DNA of 64,000 nt from Streptomyces sp. NBC_00513 (GCF_041431415.1 NZ_CP107845.1:1922001-1986000); one strand, 5' to 3'. Counted from the stretch's first letter, positions 26,055 to 35,002 are shown. Translations and numbers: made by a program. The notes: generated from the sequence alone by a model not told the origin.

Positions 26055-26177
26055 CTGTACTCGTCCCCTGTTGTGCACGTTTCGGTCGACGCGCAGGCCC
26101 TGCAGGCTCCCCCGCCTGCCGCGCCGAGATGTCGGAAGCCGGGCCGCGTGATCGAGATCGGGCCCGGAAAGCCCGGT

Positions 26178-26209
26178 GGCCCCGGAGCGCTGGAACGCGC
26201 TCCGGGGCC
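26178..26209 (-). terminator. chpH terminator
   Basis: GGCCCCGGAGCGC (26178-26190), six-base loop, and exact complement (26197-26209). It lies 17 bp after the chpH stop on the minus strand, separating it from the downstream long chaplin. Confidence 0.8.
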
Positions 26210-26225
26210 CGGGACTTCAGATACG

Positions 26226-26459
26226 TCAGGCGTTGACGCAGGTGTTGCCGAAGGCCGGGTTCAGCAGACCGATCACGTTGATCGTGTTGCCGCAGACGTT
26301 GACCGGCACGTGGACCGGAACCTGGACGACGTTGCCGGACAGGACACCGGGCGAACCGATGGCCGCACCCTGGGCACCCGCGTCGGCGGCAGCCATGCCC
26401 GCACCCGCGAGAATGAGACCACCAGTGGCAGCCGCAGCGGCGACAACCTTCTTGAGCAT
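26226..26459 (-). CDS. chpH: Short secreted chaplin
   Basis: Surface-active amyloid-forming protein of aerial hyphae and spores, 77 residues. Signal peptide about 1-25 (MLKKVVAAAAATGGLILAGA... AAADA), then a single chaplin domain of about 50 residues. The domain has GSPGVLSGN, the cysteines in NVCGNTINV and FGNTCVNA, and the GLLNPAFGN signature; the two Cys are expected to form a disulfide. It has no sortase signal, as for ChpD-H. AGGAGG lies seven bases before the ATG. Position next to a long chaplin matches the S. coelicolor chpC-chpH pair, supporting the ChpH name; ChpE is the other short chaplin but differs in cysteines. Confidence 0.93.
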   Translation of the reverse strand: MLKKVVAAAAATGGLILAGAGMAAADAGAQGAAIGSPGVLSGNVVQVPVHVPVNVCGNTINVIGLLNPAFGNTCVNA

Positions 26460-26596
26460 TGTTCCTCCTAGTAGGCAAGTGCGGTCCCAGCCGCGGACCG
26501 CACCACCTGTAACGAGGAAGGATCACCGGGGCTACGAGCGTATGAGTGCATTCACTCTTCTCGGTGACGTCCGCACACCCTCCCGAATCTCGCGCC

Positions 26597-27922
26597 TCAG
26601 GCGTTGTCGATGAATCGGTCGAGCACCCGAACACCGAACTTCAGCCCGTCCACCGGCACCCGCTCGTCCACGCCGTGGAACATGCCGGCGAAGTCGAGCT
26701 CCGGGGGCAGCTGGAGCGGGGCGAAGCCGAAGCAGCGGATTCCGAGGTCGTCGAAGGACTTGGCGTCCGTGCCGCCGGAGAGCATGTACGGAACCGCGCG
26801 CGCGATCGGGTCCTCCGCCTTCAGCGCGGTCTGCATGGCGTCGACGAGCTTTCCGTCGAAGTCCGTCTCCAGGGCCTTGTCCGCGTGGACGTCCTCCCGC
26901 TTCACGCGCGGGCCGAGGATCCGGTCGAGGTCCGCGAAGAACTCGTCCTCGTAACCGGGCAGGAAGCGACCGTCCACGTGCGCGGTGGCCTGGCCGGGGA
27001 TGACGTTGACCTTGTAGCCGGCGCCCAGCATCGTCGGGGCCGCCGAGTTGCGCAGGGTGGCCCCGACCATCTTGGCGATGCCGCCGAGCTTGGCGAGCGT
27101 CGCGTCCATGTTGTCGGGGTCGAGGGGGGTTCCGAGCGCGTCCGAGAGTTCGTCCAGGAAGGACCGCACGGTCTTGGTCACGCGCACCGGCCACTGGTGG
27201 CGGCCCAGCCGGCCCACGGCCTCGCACAGCTCCGTGATGGCGTTGTCGTTGTTGGTCATGGAGCCGTGGCCCGCGGTGCCCTCCACCGTGAGCCGCATCC
27301 AGTGCATGCCCTTCTGGGCGGTCTCCACCAGGTACAGGCGCAGGTTCTCGTTGACGGTGAACGAGAAGCCGCCGACCTCGCCGATGGCCTCGGTGACCCC
27401 CTCGAAGAGGCCGGGGTGCTTGTCGACGAGGTGCCGGGCCCCGTAGACGCCGCCCGCCTCCTCGTCGGCGAGGAAGGCGAGCACGATGTCGCGCGGGGGC
27501 TTGCGGCCGCTGCGCATCCGGTCGCGCACGACGGCCAGCGTCATCGCGTCCATGTCCTTCATGTCGACCGCGCCGCGCCCCCACAGGCACCCGTCGGCGA
27601 TCTCGCCCGCGAACGGGTCGTACGTCCAGTCCGCGGCGTTGGCGGGGACGACATCGGTGTGGCCGTGGATCAGCAGCGCCGGCCGGGAGGGGTCCTCGCC
27701 CTCGATGCGCGCGACGGTGGAGGCCCGCCCCTTGTGCGATTCGAAGATCTGCGGCTCCAGCCCGACCTCGGCCAGCTGCTCCGCGACCCACTCGGCCGCT
27801 TTCCGCTCACCGGGGCCGGAGTGGTCCCCGTAGTTGCTGGTGTCGATCCGGATGAGGTCACGGCAGAGGTCGACGACCTCGTCCTCACCGGAGACGGTCC
27901 TGCCCGCGCTCGATTCGCTCAC
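26597..27922 (-). CDS. M20 family metallopeptidase
   Basis: Zinc-dependent peptidase or deacylase, 441 residues. First-metal motif LLIHGHTDVVP with the following Asp/Glu region WGRGAVDMKDMDAM, and bridging acid with catalytic Glu in LAFLADEEAGGVYGARHLV. The dimerisation domain sits near the centre (GTAGHGSMTN), and a late metal ligand lies in PYMLSGGTDAKSF. GTG 27922 (VSESSAGRTV) is taken as start because GGGAGGA lies upstream; an in-frame GTG at 27937 would put that SD inside the coding region. The substrate is unknown; relatives are dipeptidases, carboxypeptidases or acylases. Confidence 0.92.
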   Translation of the reverse strand: MSESSAGRTVSGEDEVVDLCRDLIRIDTSNYGDHSGPGERKAAEWVAEQLAEVGLEPQIFESHKGRASTVARIEGEDPSRPALLIHGHTDVVPANAADWTYDPFAGEIADGCLWGRGAVDMKDMDAMTLAVVRDRMRSGRKPPRDIVLAFLADEEAGGVYGARHLVDKHPGLFEGVTEAIGEVGGFSFTVNENLRLYLVETAQKGMHWMRLTVEGTAGHGSMTNNDNAITELCEAVGRLGRHQWPVRVTKTVRSFLDELSDALGTPLDPDNMDATLAKLGGIAKMVGATLRNSAAPTMLGAGYKVNVIPGQATAHVDGRFLPGYEDEFFADLDRILGPRVKREDVHADKALETDFDGKLVDAMQTALKAEDPIARAVPYMLSGGTDAKSFDDLGIRCFGFAPLQLPPELDFAGMFHGVDERVPVDGLKFGVRVLDRFIDNA

Positions 27923-28094
27923 GCTGCTTCCTCCCACTGATCAGTGCCGACTTCCTCCCCCCATCCTCGCCCCACGGGCCGCCGTCCCCAAGGGCGATCC
28001 CCGGTCACCTGGGGGGTGTGATCGAGGACCCCGGAATGTTTGGTAATGTTTTCCACGTCGGAACGGCCCGCGAGGGACGCGAGACAGACACCTT

Positions 28095-28182
28095 GTCCGG
28101 GTGGCGGAATGGCAGACGCGCTAGCTTGAGGTGCTAGTGCCCTTTATCGGGCGTGGGGGTTCAAGTCCCCCCTCGGACACCA
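28095..28182 (+). tRNA. tRNA-Leu (anticodon GAG)
   Basis: Acceptor stem GTCCGGG (28095-28101) pairs with CTCGGAC (28172-28178). The D arm, anticodon loop TTGAGGT with GAG at 28128-28130, a long variable arm (GTGCCCTTTATCGGGC region) and the T arm GGGGGTTCAAGTCCCCC are present. The discriminator A and CCA end are encoded (28179-28182). It reads CUC and CUU leucine codons. Confidence 0.97.
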
Positions 28183-28186
28183 GCAG

Positions 28187-28219
28187 GAACCCCACTTCAT
28201 GTGGGGTTCTTTTGCTTTT
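28187..28219 (+). terminator. Rho-independent terminator after tRNA-Leu
   Basis: GAACCCCAC (28187-28195), loop TTCAT, GTGGGGTTC (28201-28209), then a T-rich tract (TTTTGCTTTT). It is a classic intrinsic terminator five bases after the tRNA CCA end. From 28220 to 28377 nothing else is recognised. Confidence 0.9.
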
Positions 28220-28377
28220 CCGGGCCGTGGCGGGACCGACCACGCGACCAAGGGCCCCGGAGATTCCCCAGGGCGGCCCGAGTGTCGCGCCCACGGCGCA
28301 GACCGCCGCCCACGGTCGCCCCGGGCCGAGGGTGACCGCGGTCCCGGCCGCGGGATCACGTGGACCACGGCCAAGGC

Positions 28378-28626
28378 CTAGTCCCCGCGCGGTCGCCGGG
28401 TCCTTCGACGGCGCTTGGCAGGGTGGTCCGAGTCGTCCTCGGCCGTGGGCAGGGCGGCATCGCTGTCCGCGTGGTCGTTCACCCAACCGCAGAGCGGGCA
28501 GGCGTACCGACCGTTGAGCCCTGCGATCAAGGTCCCGCACTTGCGGCATTCGGTCTCTGTGATCTCCAGCGCGGACAACGGGGGTTGCTCGTCCCGCGGA
28601 GGGGGCGCCGGTAGCCATCGCGTCAT
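28378..28626 (-). CDS. Small zinc-ribbon hypothetical protein
   Basis: Protein of 82 residues with two CxxC-type knuckles, CRKCGTL and CPLCGWVN, spaced like a zinc ribbon. The N-terminus is Pro-rich and the C-terminal 25 residues run from acidic (EDDSDH) to a basic tail (AKRRRRTRRPRG). The function is unknown; it could bind RNA or DNA. It lies 48 bp downstream of... that is, its start faces the end of the MFS gene on the same strand, so it may be read from the GntR-MFS transcript. Confidence 0.75.
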   Translation of the reverse strand: MTRWLPAPPPRDEQPPLSALEITETECRKCGTLIAGLNGRYACPLCGWVNDHADSDAALPTAEDDSDHPAKRRRRTRRPRGD

Positions 28627-28674
28627 GGGAGCACGCTACCGCCGTGATGTCCGGCGGGGTCGCCCGCGTCCCGT

Positions 28675-29940
28675 TCAGGGGCGGCCGGCCACGTGCAGGG
28701 GGCGGGAGGCGCCGAGGCCCGCGGCGATCTGCGGGGCCAGCAGGACCAGGAGCACGATCAGCGGGAGCGTCCAGGTGTGGGAGGCGTCGTGGATCGCGCC
28801 GAGGACGGCCGGGCCGGTGGCGGCGAGGGTGTAGCCGAGGCACTGGGCCATGCTGGAGAGCTGGGCGGTGTGCCGGGCGTCGGGCGCCCGGTGCAGGATG
28901 AACAGGAGCGCGAGGCTGATCGCCACGCCCTGGCCGAGGCCGAGCAGGACCATCCAGAGGTACGCGCCGGCGACCGGGGCGACGAGGAGCCCGGTGAAGC
29001 CGAGGGCGCACAGGACGGCGCCGAGGACGGCGAGGGTTCCCGTACCGATCCTGCGGCCGGCGACGACCGGCGCGAGGAAGGAACCCGCGATGCCGAGCAG
29101 CGAGGAGAAGGAGAGCATCCATCCGGCGTTGGCGGGGCTCGTCCCGGCGTCCGTGAGCAGCGTGGGCAGCCAGGCGGCGGCCGCGTAGTAGCCGAGGGAC
29201 TGCAGCCCCATGTAGGCGGTGACCTGCCAGGCGAGCGGGGAGCGCCACAGGCCGCGTACGGGGTGGGCCGCGGCGCGGGCGGTGGCCGCCGCGGTGCGGG
29301 TGCGGGAGCGGGTCTGCGGGAGCCAGACGAGGAGCGCGACCAGGGCGAGGGCGCCCCAGCAGGCGAGGGTGGTCCGCCAGGTCATGTCGCCGGCCTGGCG
29401 GACGGGCAGGGTGACGCCGGCGGCGAGTGCGGCGCCGCCGAACAGGGACATGGAGTACAAGCCGGTCATGAGGCCGGTGCGGGTGGGGAAGTCGCGCTTG
29501 ATCAGTCCGGGGAGCAGGACGTTGGCGACGGCTATGCCGGCGCCGATGACGAGCGTCCCCGCGAACAGGGCGAGCACGCTGTCGAGCATGCGCAGGACCG
29601 TGCCCGCGCAGACCAGGGCCATGGTGGCGAGGAGGGCGCGCTCCGTGCCGAGGAGGCGGCCGATCCGGGGGGCGAGGGGCGCGAGCAGGCCGAAGCAGAG
29701 CAACGGGAGTGCGGTGAGCAGGCTGACCGAGGCGGCCGACATCCCGCTGTCCACCCGGATGGTGTCGGCGAGGGGTGAGACGGCGACCAGCGCGGGGCGC
29801 AGGTTGAGCGCCAGCAGGACGACCCCGGCGGCGAGGAGGAGGGCTCCGCGGCCCGCGGTGCCCGGCGGGGCGGGTGCCGACGGCGGTGGGGGTGCGGGGA
29901 TCGCGGGTCGGCCGGCGCGGGTGGCGGCGCTGTTACTCAC
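28675..29940 (-). CDS. MFS transporter, CynX/NimT-like
   Basis: Major-facilitator permease of 421 residues with about 12 hydrophobic segments. It resembles the cyanate/nitroimidazole (CynX/NimT) group: LLAAGVVLLALNLRPALVAVSPLADTI near the start and RIGRLLGTERALLATMALV after helix 2. The start is GTG 29940, which lies inside the end of the upstream GntR gene (8-bp overlap), so translational coupling is likely. Expression is probably set by that regulator, which has a palindrome before its own start. The substrate is unknown. Confidence 0.9.
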   Translation of the reverse strand: MSNSAATRAGRPAIPAPPPPSAPAPPGTAGRGALLLAAGVVLLALNLRPALVAVSPLADTIRVDSGMSAASVSLLTALPLLCFGLLAPLAPRIGRLLGTERALLATMALVCAGTVLRMLDSVLALFAGTLVIGAGIAVANVLLPGLIKRDFPTRTGLMTGLYSMSLFGGAALAAGVTLPVRQAGDMTWRTTLACWGALALVALLVWLPQTRSRTRTAAATARAAAHPVRGLWRSPLAWQVTAYMGLQSLGYYAAAAWLPTLLTDAGTSPANAGWMLSFSSLLGIAGSFLAPVVAGRRIGTGTLAVLGAVLCALGFTGLLVAPVAGAYLWMVLLGLGQGVAISLALLFILHRAPDARHTAQLSSMAQCLGYTLAATGPAVLGAIHDASHTWTLPLIVLLVLLAPQIAAGLGASRPLHVAGRP

Positions 29941-30673
29941 GTGGTGCTCCTGAAGTGTGCTGCGTGTGCGGCCGCGCGTCCGGCCGGCGCCCGGTCAGGG
30001 CGGCCACGCCTTCGGCGAGGTGGGCGGAGACCGCCGCCTCCGCGGCGTCGGGGTCCCGGGCCTCGATGGCGTCGGCAATCGCCTGGTGCGCATCGAGCTG
30101 GTGGCGTACGGAATCGGGTACCGGGGCGTTGACGACGGAGTGGACGCCGGCCCGCAGCGCGCTCGCGAAATGCTCGTAGAGGTCGGTCAGCACGCTGTTG
30201 TGGGCGGCGGCGACGACCGCGCGGTGGAAGGCGAGGTCCGCGTCGACGAAGGCCTCCGTGTCACCGCTCTCCCAGCCCCGGGTGCGCTCCGCCATGGCTT
30301 CGCGCAGGGCGGCGACGTCCTCGGGGGTGCGTCGGAGCGCGGCGTGGCGGACGGCGTCCCGCTCCAGCGCGGAGCGGACCTCGTAGGCCTCCAGTTCGCC
30401 GGAGCGGCGCAGGCGGCGCTGGACGGCCGCTCCGAAGTCGCTGCGGGCACGGACGTAGGTGCCGTCGCCGCGCAGGGGTTCGAGGAGTCCGGTGTGGACG
30501 AGGGCGCGGACGGCCTCTCGGACGGTGTTGCGGCCGACGCCGAGCTGTTCGATCAGTACGGGCTCGGCGGGGATCCGGGTCCCGACCGGCCACTCGCCGT
30601 CGGCGATCAGGGTCTCCAGCTGGGTGATGACCTGGTCGACGAGGGTGGCGCGGGGGGTGCTGCGCAATGGCAT
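29933..30673 (-). CDS. FadR-subfamily GntR transcriptional regulator
   Basis: Repressor-type regulator, 246 residues. N-terminal winged helix (about 5-75) with IADGEWPVGTRIPAEPVLIEQLGVGRNTVREAVRAL, the canonical GntR HTH. A C-terminal all-helical FCD effector domain (about 90-225) includes the metal/ligand residues in FVDADLAFHRAVVAAAHN and HQAIADAIEARD. ATG 30673 is preferred to 30715, which would include the operator. Its end overlaps the MFS gene by 8 bp. The perfect palindrome at 30703-30723 suggests autoregulation of the pair. FCD proteins often bind carboxylates; the effector here is unknown. Confidence 0.92.
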   Translation of the reverse strand: MPLRSTPRATLVDQVITQLETLIADGEWPVGTRIPAEPVLIEQLGVGRNTVREAVRALVHTGLLEPLRGDGTYVRARSDFGAAVQRRLRRSGELEAYEVRSALERDAVRHAALRRTPEDVAALREAMAERTRGWESGDTEAFVDADLAFHRAVVAAAHNSVLTDLYEHFASALRAGVHSVVNAPVPDSVRHQLDAHQAIADAIEARDPDAAEAAVSAHLAEGVAALTGRRPDARPHTQHTSGAPRE

Positions 30674-30702
30674 GGTCCGGTCCTCTCGATTCCGTCGCTG
30701 GG

Positions 30703-30723
30703 AACATGGGAACATCCCATGTT
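30703..30723. promoter_or_regulatory. Palindromic operator of the GntR-MFS operon
   Basis: AACATGGGA (30703-30711), ACA, TCCCATGTT (30715-30723): a perfect 9-bp inverted repeat with a 3-bp spacer, 30 bp upstream of the regulator start. Such placement is typical of an autoregulated GntR repressor. Confidence 0.7.
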
Positions 30724-30764
30724 TGAGGAAGCAAGTCGCCGTTGTTGCCCTCGGGAAGCGCGCG

Positions 30765-30803
30765 GGCCCCCCGCGCCGGATCGGAACTCCGGTGCGGGGG
30801 GCC
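30765..30803. terminator. Terminator after the amino-acid permease
   Basis: GGCCCCCCGCGCCGGA (30765-30780) pairs with TCCGGTGCGGGGGGCC (30788-30803), 16 bp with one G-U, loop of seven. It lies 20 bp past the permease stop on the minus strand and upstream of the GntR operator. Confidence 0.75.
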
Positions 30804-30823
30804 TCGCGGGCGGGTCGGGCGGG

Positions 30824-32263
30824 TCAGCCGCGGGCGGCGGCGATCTCCGCCACGCGGCGGCGGACCAGGAACCAGCCGCCGACCAGGGCCGCGCCGATCA
30901 CGGGCACGAACATGACCGTGGTGCGGCCCACGCCGCCGTCGGACCACATCAGGACCAGGACGGTGGCGAGGAAGACCAGGGTGACGATCTGGGTGTAGGG
31001 GGCCCAGGGCAGTCGGTAGGCGGGGCGCTCCACGCGGCCCTGTCGGGCGCGGCGCCAGAAGTGCAGCGAGCAGAGCATGACCATGGCCCAGGTGCCCAGG
31101 ATGCCGAGCGAGGCGAAGTTCAGGACGATCTCGAAGGCGTCCTTGGGCATGAAGTAGTTCAGGCCCACGCCCGCGACACCGAAGGCCGCGGTGAACAGGA
31201 CGCCGCCGTAGGGGACCTTGCCCTTGTTCATGACGCCGGTGAACTTGGGCGCGGAGCCGGACATCGCCATCGAGCGCAGGATCCGGCCGGTGGAGTAGAG
31301 GCCGGAGTTCAGGCTGGACAGGGCGGCGGTCAGCACGACCAGGTTCATGATGCCCGCGGCGCCCGGGATGCCGAGCTTGTCGAAGACCGTGACGAAGGGG
31401 CTCTGCCCCTCGGAGTACGAGGTGTAGGGGAGCAGCAGGGCGAGCAGGACGACCGAGCCGACGTAGAAGATGCCCACGCGCCACATGATGGAGTTGATCG
31501 CCTTCGGCATGATCTTCTCGGGGTTCTCGGTCTCGCCGGCGGCGACGCCGCACAGCTCGACGGAGGCGTACGCGAAGACGACGCCCTGGATCACCAGGAG
31601 CATCGGGAGCATGCCGACGGGGAACAGGCCGCCGTTGTCGGTGATCGAGGACAGGCCGGGGGTGTGGCCGTCGATCTCGTGGCTGGTGGCGACGAGGTAG
31701 ATGCCGACGAGCAGGAAGATCGTCAGGGCGGCGACCTTGACCAGGGAGAACCAGAACTCCATCTCGCCGAAGTACTTCACCGAGATCAGGTTCGCGGTGA
31801 GGACGACGGCGAGGGCGACGAAGGCGAGGACCCACTGGGGGACGTCGGTGAACATCGCCCAGAAGTGCGCGTACGTCGCGGCGGCGGTGATGTCGGCGAC
31901 GGTGGTCGTGGACCAGTTGAGGAAGTAGAGCCAGCCCGCGGTGTAGGCGCCCTTCTCCCCCATGAACTCGCGTGCGTACGAGACGAAGGCGCCGGAGGAG
32001 GGGCGGTACAGGACGAGCTCACCGAGGGCGCGCACCACGAAGAAGGCGAAGACGCCGCACACCGCGTAGGCGATGGCCAGGGAGGGCCCGGCGCCTGCGA
32101 GCCGGCCACCCGCACCGAGGAACAGGCCGGTGCCTATCGCCCCGCCGATGGCGATCATGTTGATGTGGCGGGACTTGAGGTCCTTGCTGTAGCCCTCGTC
32201 ACCGGCGTCGACATGCGGGGAGGGCGCCGTGGCGGGAGCCTCGGCCAAGGTGCGGTCACTCAT
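30824..32263 (-). CDS. Amino acid permease (APC family, GABA/Asn permease-like)
   Basis: Proton-coupled amino-acid importer, 479 residues with about 12 membrane helices. The hallmark N-terminal sequence is KDLKSRHINMIAIGGAIGTGLFLGAG, with helix 1 following the conserved basic segment. Further family matches are GELVLYRPSSGAFVSYA and WRVGIFYVGSVVLLALLLPY. The start is ATG 32263 (MSDRTLAEA); the frame is open upstream for 137 codons, but that region is non-coding leader. The substrate cannot be read from sequence; GABA, asparagine, proline or aromatic amino acids are candidates. It is separated from the next permease by 217 bp. Confidence 0.92.
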   Translation of the reverse strand: MSDRTLAEAPATAPSPHVDAGDEGYSKDLKSRHINMIAIGGAIGTGLFLGAGGRLAGAGPSLAIAYAVCGVFAFFVVRALGELVLYRPSSGAFVSYAREFMGEKGAYTAGWLYFLNWSTTTVADITAAATYAHFWAMFTDVPQWVLAFVALAVVLTANLISVKYFGEMEFWFSLVKVAALTIFLLVGIYLVATSHEIDGHTPGLSSITDNGGLFPVGMLPMLLVIQGVVFAYASVELCGVAAGETENPEKIMPKAINSIMWRVGIFYVGSVVLLALLLPYTSYSEGQSPFVTVFDKLGIPGAAGIMNLVVLTAALSSLNSGLYSTGRILRSMAMSGSAPKFTGVMNKGKVPYGGVLFTAAFGVAGVGLNYFMPKDAFEIVLNFASLGILGTWAMVMLCSLHFWRRARQGRVERPAYRLPWAPYTQIVTLVFLATVLVLMWSDGGVGRTTVMFVPVIGAALVGGWFLVRRRVAEIAAARG

Positions 32264-32480
32264 GTACTGACTTCGCCTTCGTGGGTGGGACAGGCAGGTC
32301 AGAACCGCCGCGCGGGGACGTTCTGTGGTGTCTCCGGCGCCGCGGTCCGTGTGTGGTCGCCCCAGGAGACCATGAGGCTCCGCTACCCGCCAAAACCCGG
32401 TCCATGTGTACGGAAGTCCCCGACGACCTTGGAAAGGGGTGTCGGGGGCCTCTGTGGAGCTCGAATGCGTGGCGGCGAGA

Positions 32481-34025
32481 TCAGTCCCCGGGGGTGGGGT
32501 CCGCGGCCTGGTCGAGCCGGAACGCCTCGTTGCCGAGACCGATCCGGGCGTGCGCGTCGGGGCGGCGGGACTTGAGCACCAGCCCGTGCGCGAGGCCGCC
32601 CGCGGCGGCCAGTCCGATGATGCCGGGCAGCGCCCGGCTGAGCACGGAGCCGTCCTCGGCGCCGACGAGGACACCGAAGTCCTTGACGGTGTAGACGGCG
32701 ATGAAGAGGAGCGCCAGACCGGCCGCGCCGGCCGCGACGAGCCGCCAGACCTGGGCGCCGGCGGTGCCGCGGCGGACGAAGAAGGCGATCACGGCGAAGG
32801 AGGCCGCGGCCATGAGGAGTGTCACACCGAGGGCGCCCACGCTGCCCATCCAGGTGAACAGGTGCAGCACGGGGGCCGTGGGGTCGCCGGCCGGTCCGTC
32901 GTCGGTGACGGCGAAGGCGAGGACCACGATCGCGGCGATGCCGGTCTGCAGGAGCGAGCCGGTGCCGGGGGCGCCGGTGCCGGCGTTGGTACGGCCGAAG
33001 GCGGCCGGGAGGAGGCCCTCGCGGCCCATGGCGAAGGCGTAGCGGGCGACCACGTTGTGGAAGCTGAGCATCGCCGCGAACATGCCGGTGACGAAGAGGA
33101 CGTGCAGGACGTCGGTGAAGCCGGTGCCCAGGCGGCTCTCGGTGAGCTCGAAGAGCAGGCCGGGGCCGGCGTCGGCGGCGGTCTTGACGACGTCGGCGGG
33201 TCCGGTGGCGACGGTGAGCGCCCACGCGCTGAACGCGAAGAACAGCGCGACGAATCCGACGGCGAGGAACATCACCCGGGAGACGACGATGTGGGGCCTG
33301 CTGGTCTCCTCGGCGTAGACCGGGGACTGCTCGAAGCCGACGAAGGCGGCGATGCAGAAGCAGAGGGCGGTGCCGAGGCCGGCGCCCGTGAGGGTCTCGG
33401 GGTTGAAGGCGTGCAGCGAGAGGCCTTCGGGGCCCGGCTTGCCGAGGGCGGCGACGTCGAAGACGACGACGAGCGCGCATTCGATGAGGAGCAGGACACC
33501 GAGCACCTTGGCGTTGAGGTCGATCTTGAGCCAGCCGAGCGCGCCGGTGGCCGCGACCGCGATCAGGGCCGGTATCCACCAGGCGAGTTCGATGTCGAGG
33601 TAGGTGGCGAAGAGGCCGGAGATCTCGAAGCCGAGGATGCCGAAGACGCCGACCTGCATCGCGCTGTAGGCGATGAGGGCGACGAAGGAGGCGGAGGCGC
33701 CGGCGGTGGGGCCGAGGCCGCGCGCGATGTAGGCGTAGAAGGCGCCGGCGTTGTGGACGTGCCGGCTCATCTCGGCGTAGCCGATGCCGAACAGCGCGAG
33801 GACCGCGCCCAGCACGACGAACAGCAGCGGCTGGCCGACGATGCCCATGACGCCGAAGATGGTCGGCATCACGCCGGCGACCACCATCAGGGGGGCGCTG
33901 GCGGCGAGCACGGAGAGCAGCAGGCCGGCGGTGCCGAGGCGGCCGGCGCGCAGGGCCCGGTCCTGCCCCTTGTACGTGCGTATCTCGGCGGGGTCGGTGA
34001 GCGTGGCGGATCTACCCGTCGCCAT
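32481..34025 (-). CDS. APC family permease
   Basis: Second amino-acid/polyamine/organocation permease, 514 residues, about 12-14 hydrophobic segments. It begins with a cytosolic leader ending in LRAGRLGTAGLLLSVLAASAPLMVVAG, followed by FIGYAEM-like RHVHNAGAFYAYIARGLG, typical of the AmAT/YfnA side of the family, and FVGFEQSPVYAEET in helix 6. ATG 34025 (MATGRSATLT) has AAGGAC upstream. It is not close to the first permease in sequence, so the pair is not a recent duplication. It follows the hypothetical gene at 34064-35002 by 38 bp and is probably co-transcribed with it. Confidence 0.92.
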   Translation of the reverse strand: MATGRSATLTDPAEIRTYKGQDRALRAGRLGTAGLLLSVLAASAPLMVVAGVMPTIFGVMGIVGQPLLFVVLGAVLALFGIGYAEMSRHVHNAGAFYAYIARGLGPTAGASASFVALIAYSAMQVGVFGILGFEISGLFATYLDIELAWWIPALIAVAATGALGWLKIDLNAKVLGVLLLIECALVVVFDVAALGKPGPEGLSLHAFNPETLTGAGLGTALCFCIAAFVGFEQSPVYAEETSRPHIVVSRVMFLAVGFVALFFAFSAWALTVATGPADVVKTAADAGPGLLFELTESRLGTGFTDVLHVLFVTGMFAAMLSFHNVVARYAFAMGREGLLPAAFGRTNAGTGAPGTGSLLQTGIAAIVVLAFAVTDDGPAGDPTAPVLHLFTWMGSVGALGVTLLMAAASFAVIAFFVRRGTAGAQVWRLVAAGAAGLALLFIAVYTVKDFGVLVGAEDGSVLSRALPGIIGLAAAGGLAHGLVLKSRRPDAHARIGLGNEAFRLDQAADPTPGD

Positions 34026-34063
34026 GGTGGCGTCCTTTCGGGGTGGGGACTGGGGTCGTGCTG

Positions 34064-35002
34064 CTAAGCGGTGCCCAGCGCCGCACTGCGCGCGGCGAGG
34101 AACGCCTTGTGCGGATCGAGGTCCGGATACGACCAGGGCGCGGGGGTCGCGTGGCGGCCGATCCGGTGGAAGAGGGCGGCGGCCTCGGCGGAGCGCCCCT
34201 CGGCGAGTTTGGCGTGGGCGAGGAAGTTGAGGTCCACGCGGTTGCGGGGGTGGTCGTCCCGCTCCCATTCGAGCCACCAGTCGAAGGCGGAGCGCAGTAC
34301 CTGGCGGGCGCGGCGGCCGGACCAGTGGGAGACGGCCCCGTCGGGTCCGCCGTGGGCGGCGAGCACCCGGTAGCGCTCCGCGTGGGCGATGACGGGGAGC
34401 ACGGCGAGCGGGGAGTCGGCCGGGGACTCCTCGGCCGCCCAGGCGGCGAAGTCGTACACCTCGTGGAGCGGGTCGAGGCCGCCGCCGGGCGTGCGCTCGG
34501 CGAGCTTGGCGACCATCAGGTGGTGGGCGTGGTGGTGCTCCCGGTGGCGGGCCCGAACCTGGTCGAAGTGGCGGCTGAACTCCTCCTCGGTGCCGAAGTC
34601 CCGGGTGAGCAGGAGCAGCCCGAGCCAGGGGGTCGGGTCGGCGGGGAGCAGCGAGGCCGCGCGTCGGCAGGACTCCTCCGCCGCCTCGGGTGTCCCTTTG
34701 CGGCGCAGGGCGGTGAAGACGGTGGCGCAGGCGAGCAGGGTGGCGGCGTCCGCGCTGTCGGGTTCGGCGAGCAGCCATTCGCGGGCCCAGGCGGTGGCTG
34801 TCGGGGTCTCGGCGAGGACGAGTACGCGGTGGCCCCGGCGGTCCCAGTCGTCGGCGGTGTCGACGAGGAGGGTACGCGCCTTGGCCCATCGGCCCTGACC
34901 GAACTGGCCGCGGACTTCCACGAGTTCCATGTCGCAGAGGGCGGGGTCGAAGAGCTGGGCGTCCCGTTTGCGGGCGCGGCCGAGGGGCGGCGGAGGGGAC
35001 AT
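34064..35002 (-). CDS. TPR-like hypothetical protein upstream of APC permease
   Basis: Protein of 312 residues with no named domain that I recognise. It looks all-helical with repeating A-x3-L-type helices (GQGRWAKARTLLVDTADDWDRRGHR; EEFSRHFDQVRARHREHHHAHHLM), suggesting tetratricopeptide-like repeats. The His-rich HREHHHAHHLM segment is notable. ATG 35002 has GGAGGG upstream and is preferred to the frame start at 35107. It lies 38 bp before the APC permease on the same strand, so an operon is likely; it might support or sense transport (inference). Confidence 0.8.
   Translation of the reverse strand: MSPPPPLGRARKRDAQLFDPALCDMELVEVRGQFGQGRWAKARTLLVDTADDWDRRGHRVLVLAETPTATAWAREWLLAEPDSADAATLLACATVFTALRRKGTPEAAEESCRRAASLLPADPTPWLGLLLLTRDFGTEEEFSRHFDQVRARHREHHHAHHLMVAKLAERTPGGGLDPLHEVYDFAAWAAEESPADSPLAVLPVIAHAERYRVLAAHGGPDGAVSHWSGRRARQVLRSAFDWWLEWERDDHPRNRVDLNFLAHAKLAEGRSAEAAALFHRIGRHATPAPWSYPDLDPHKAFLAARSAALGTA

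Noticed and set aside
28220..28377. Possible gene between tRNA-Leu and the zinc-ribbon gene
   Set aside because: Short open frames on both strands lack a ribosome site, family resemblance or sensible composition. The region starts right after an intrinsic terminator and is treated as spacer.
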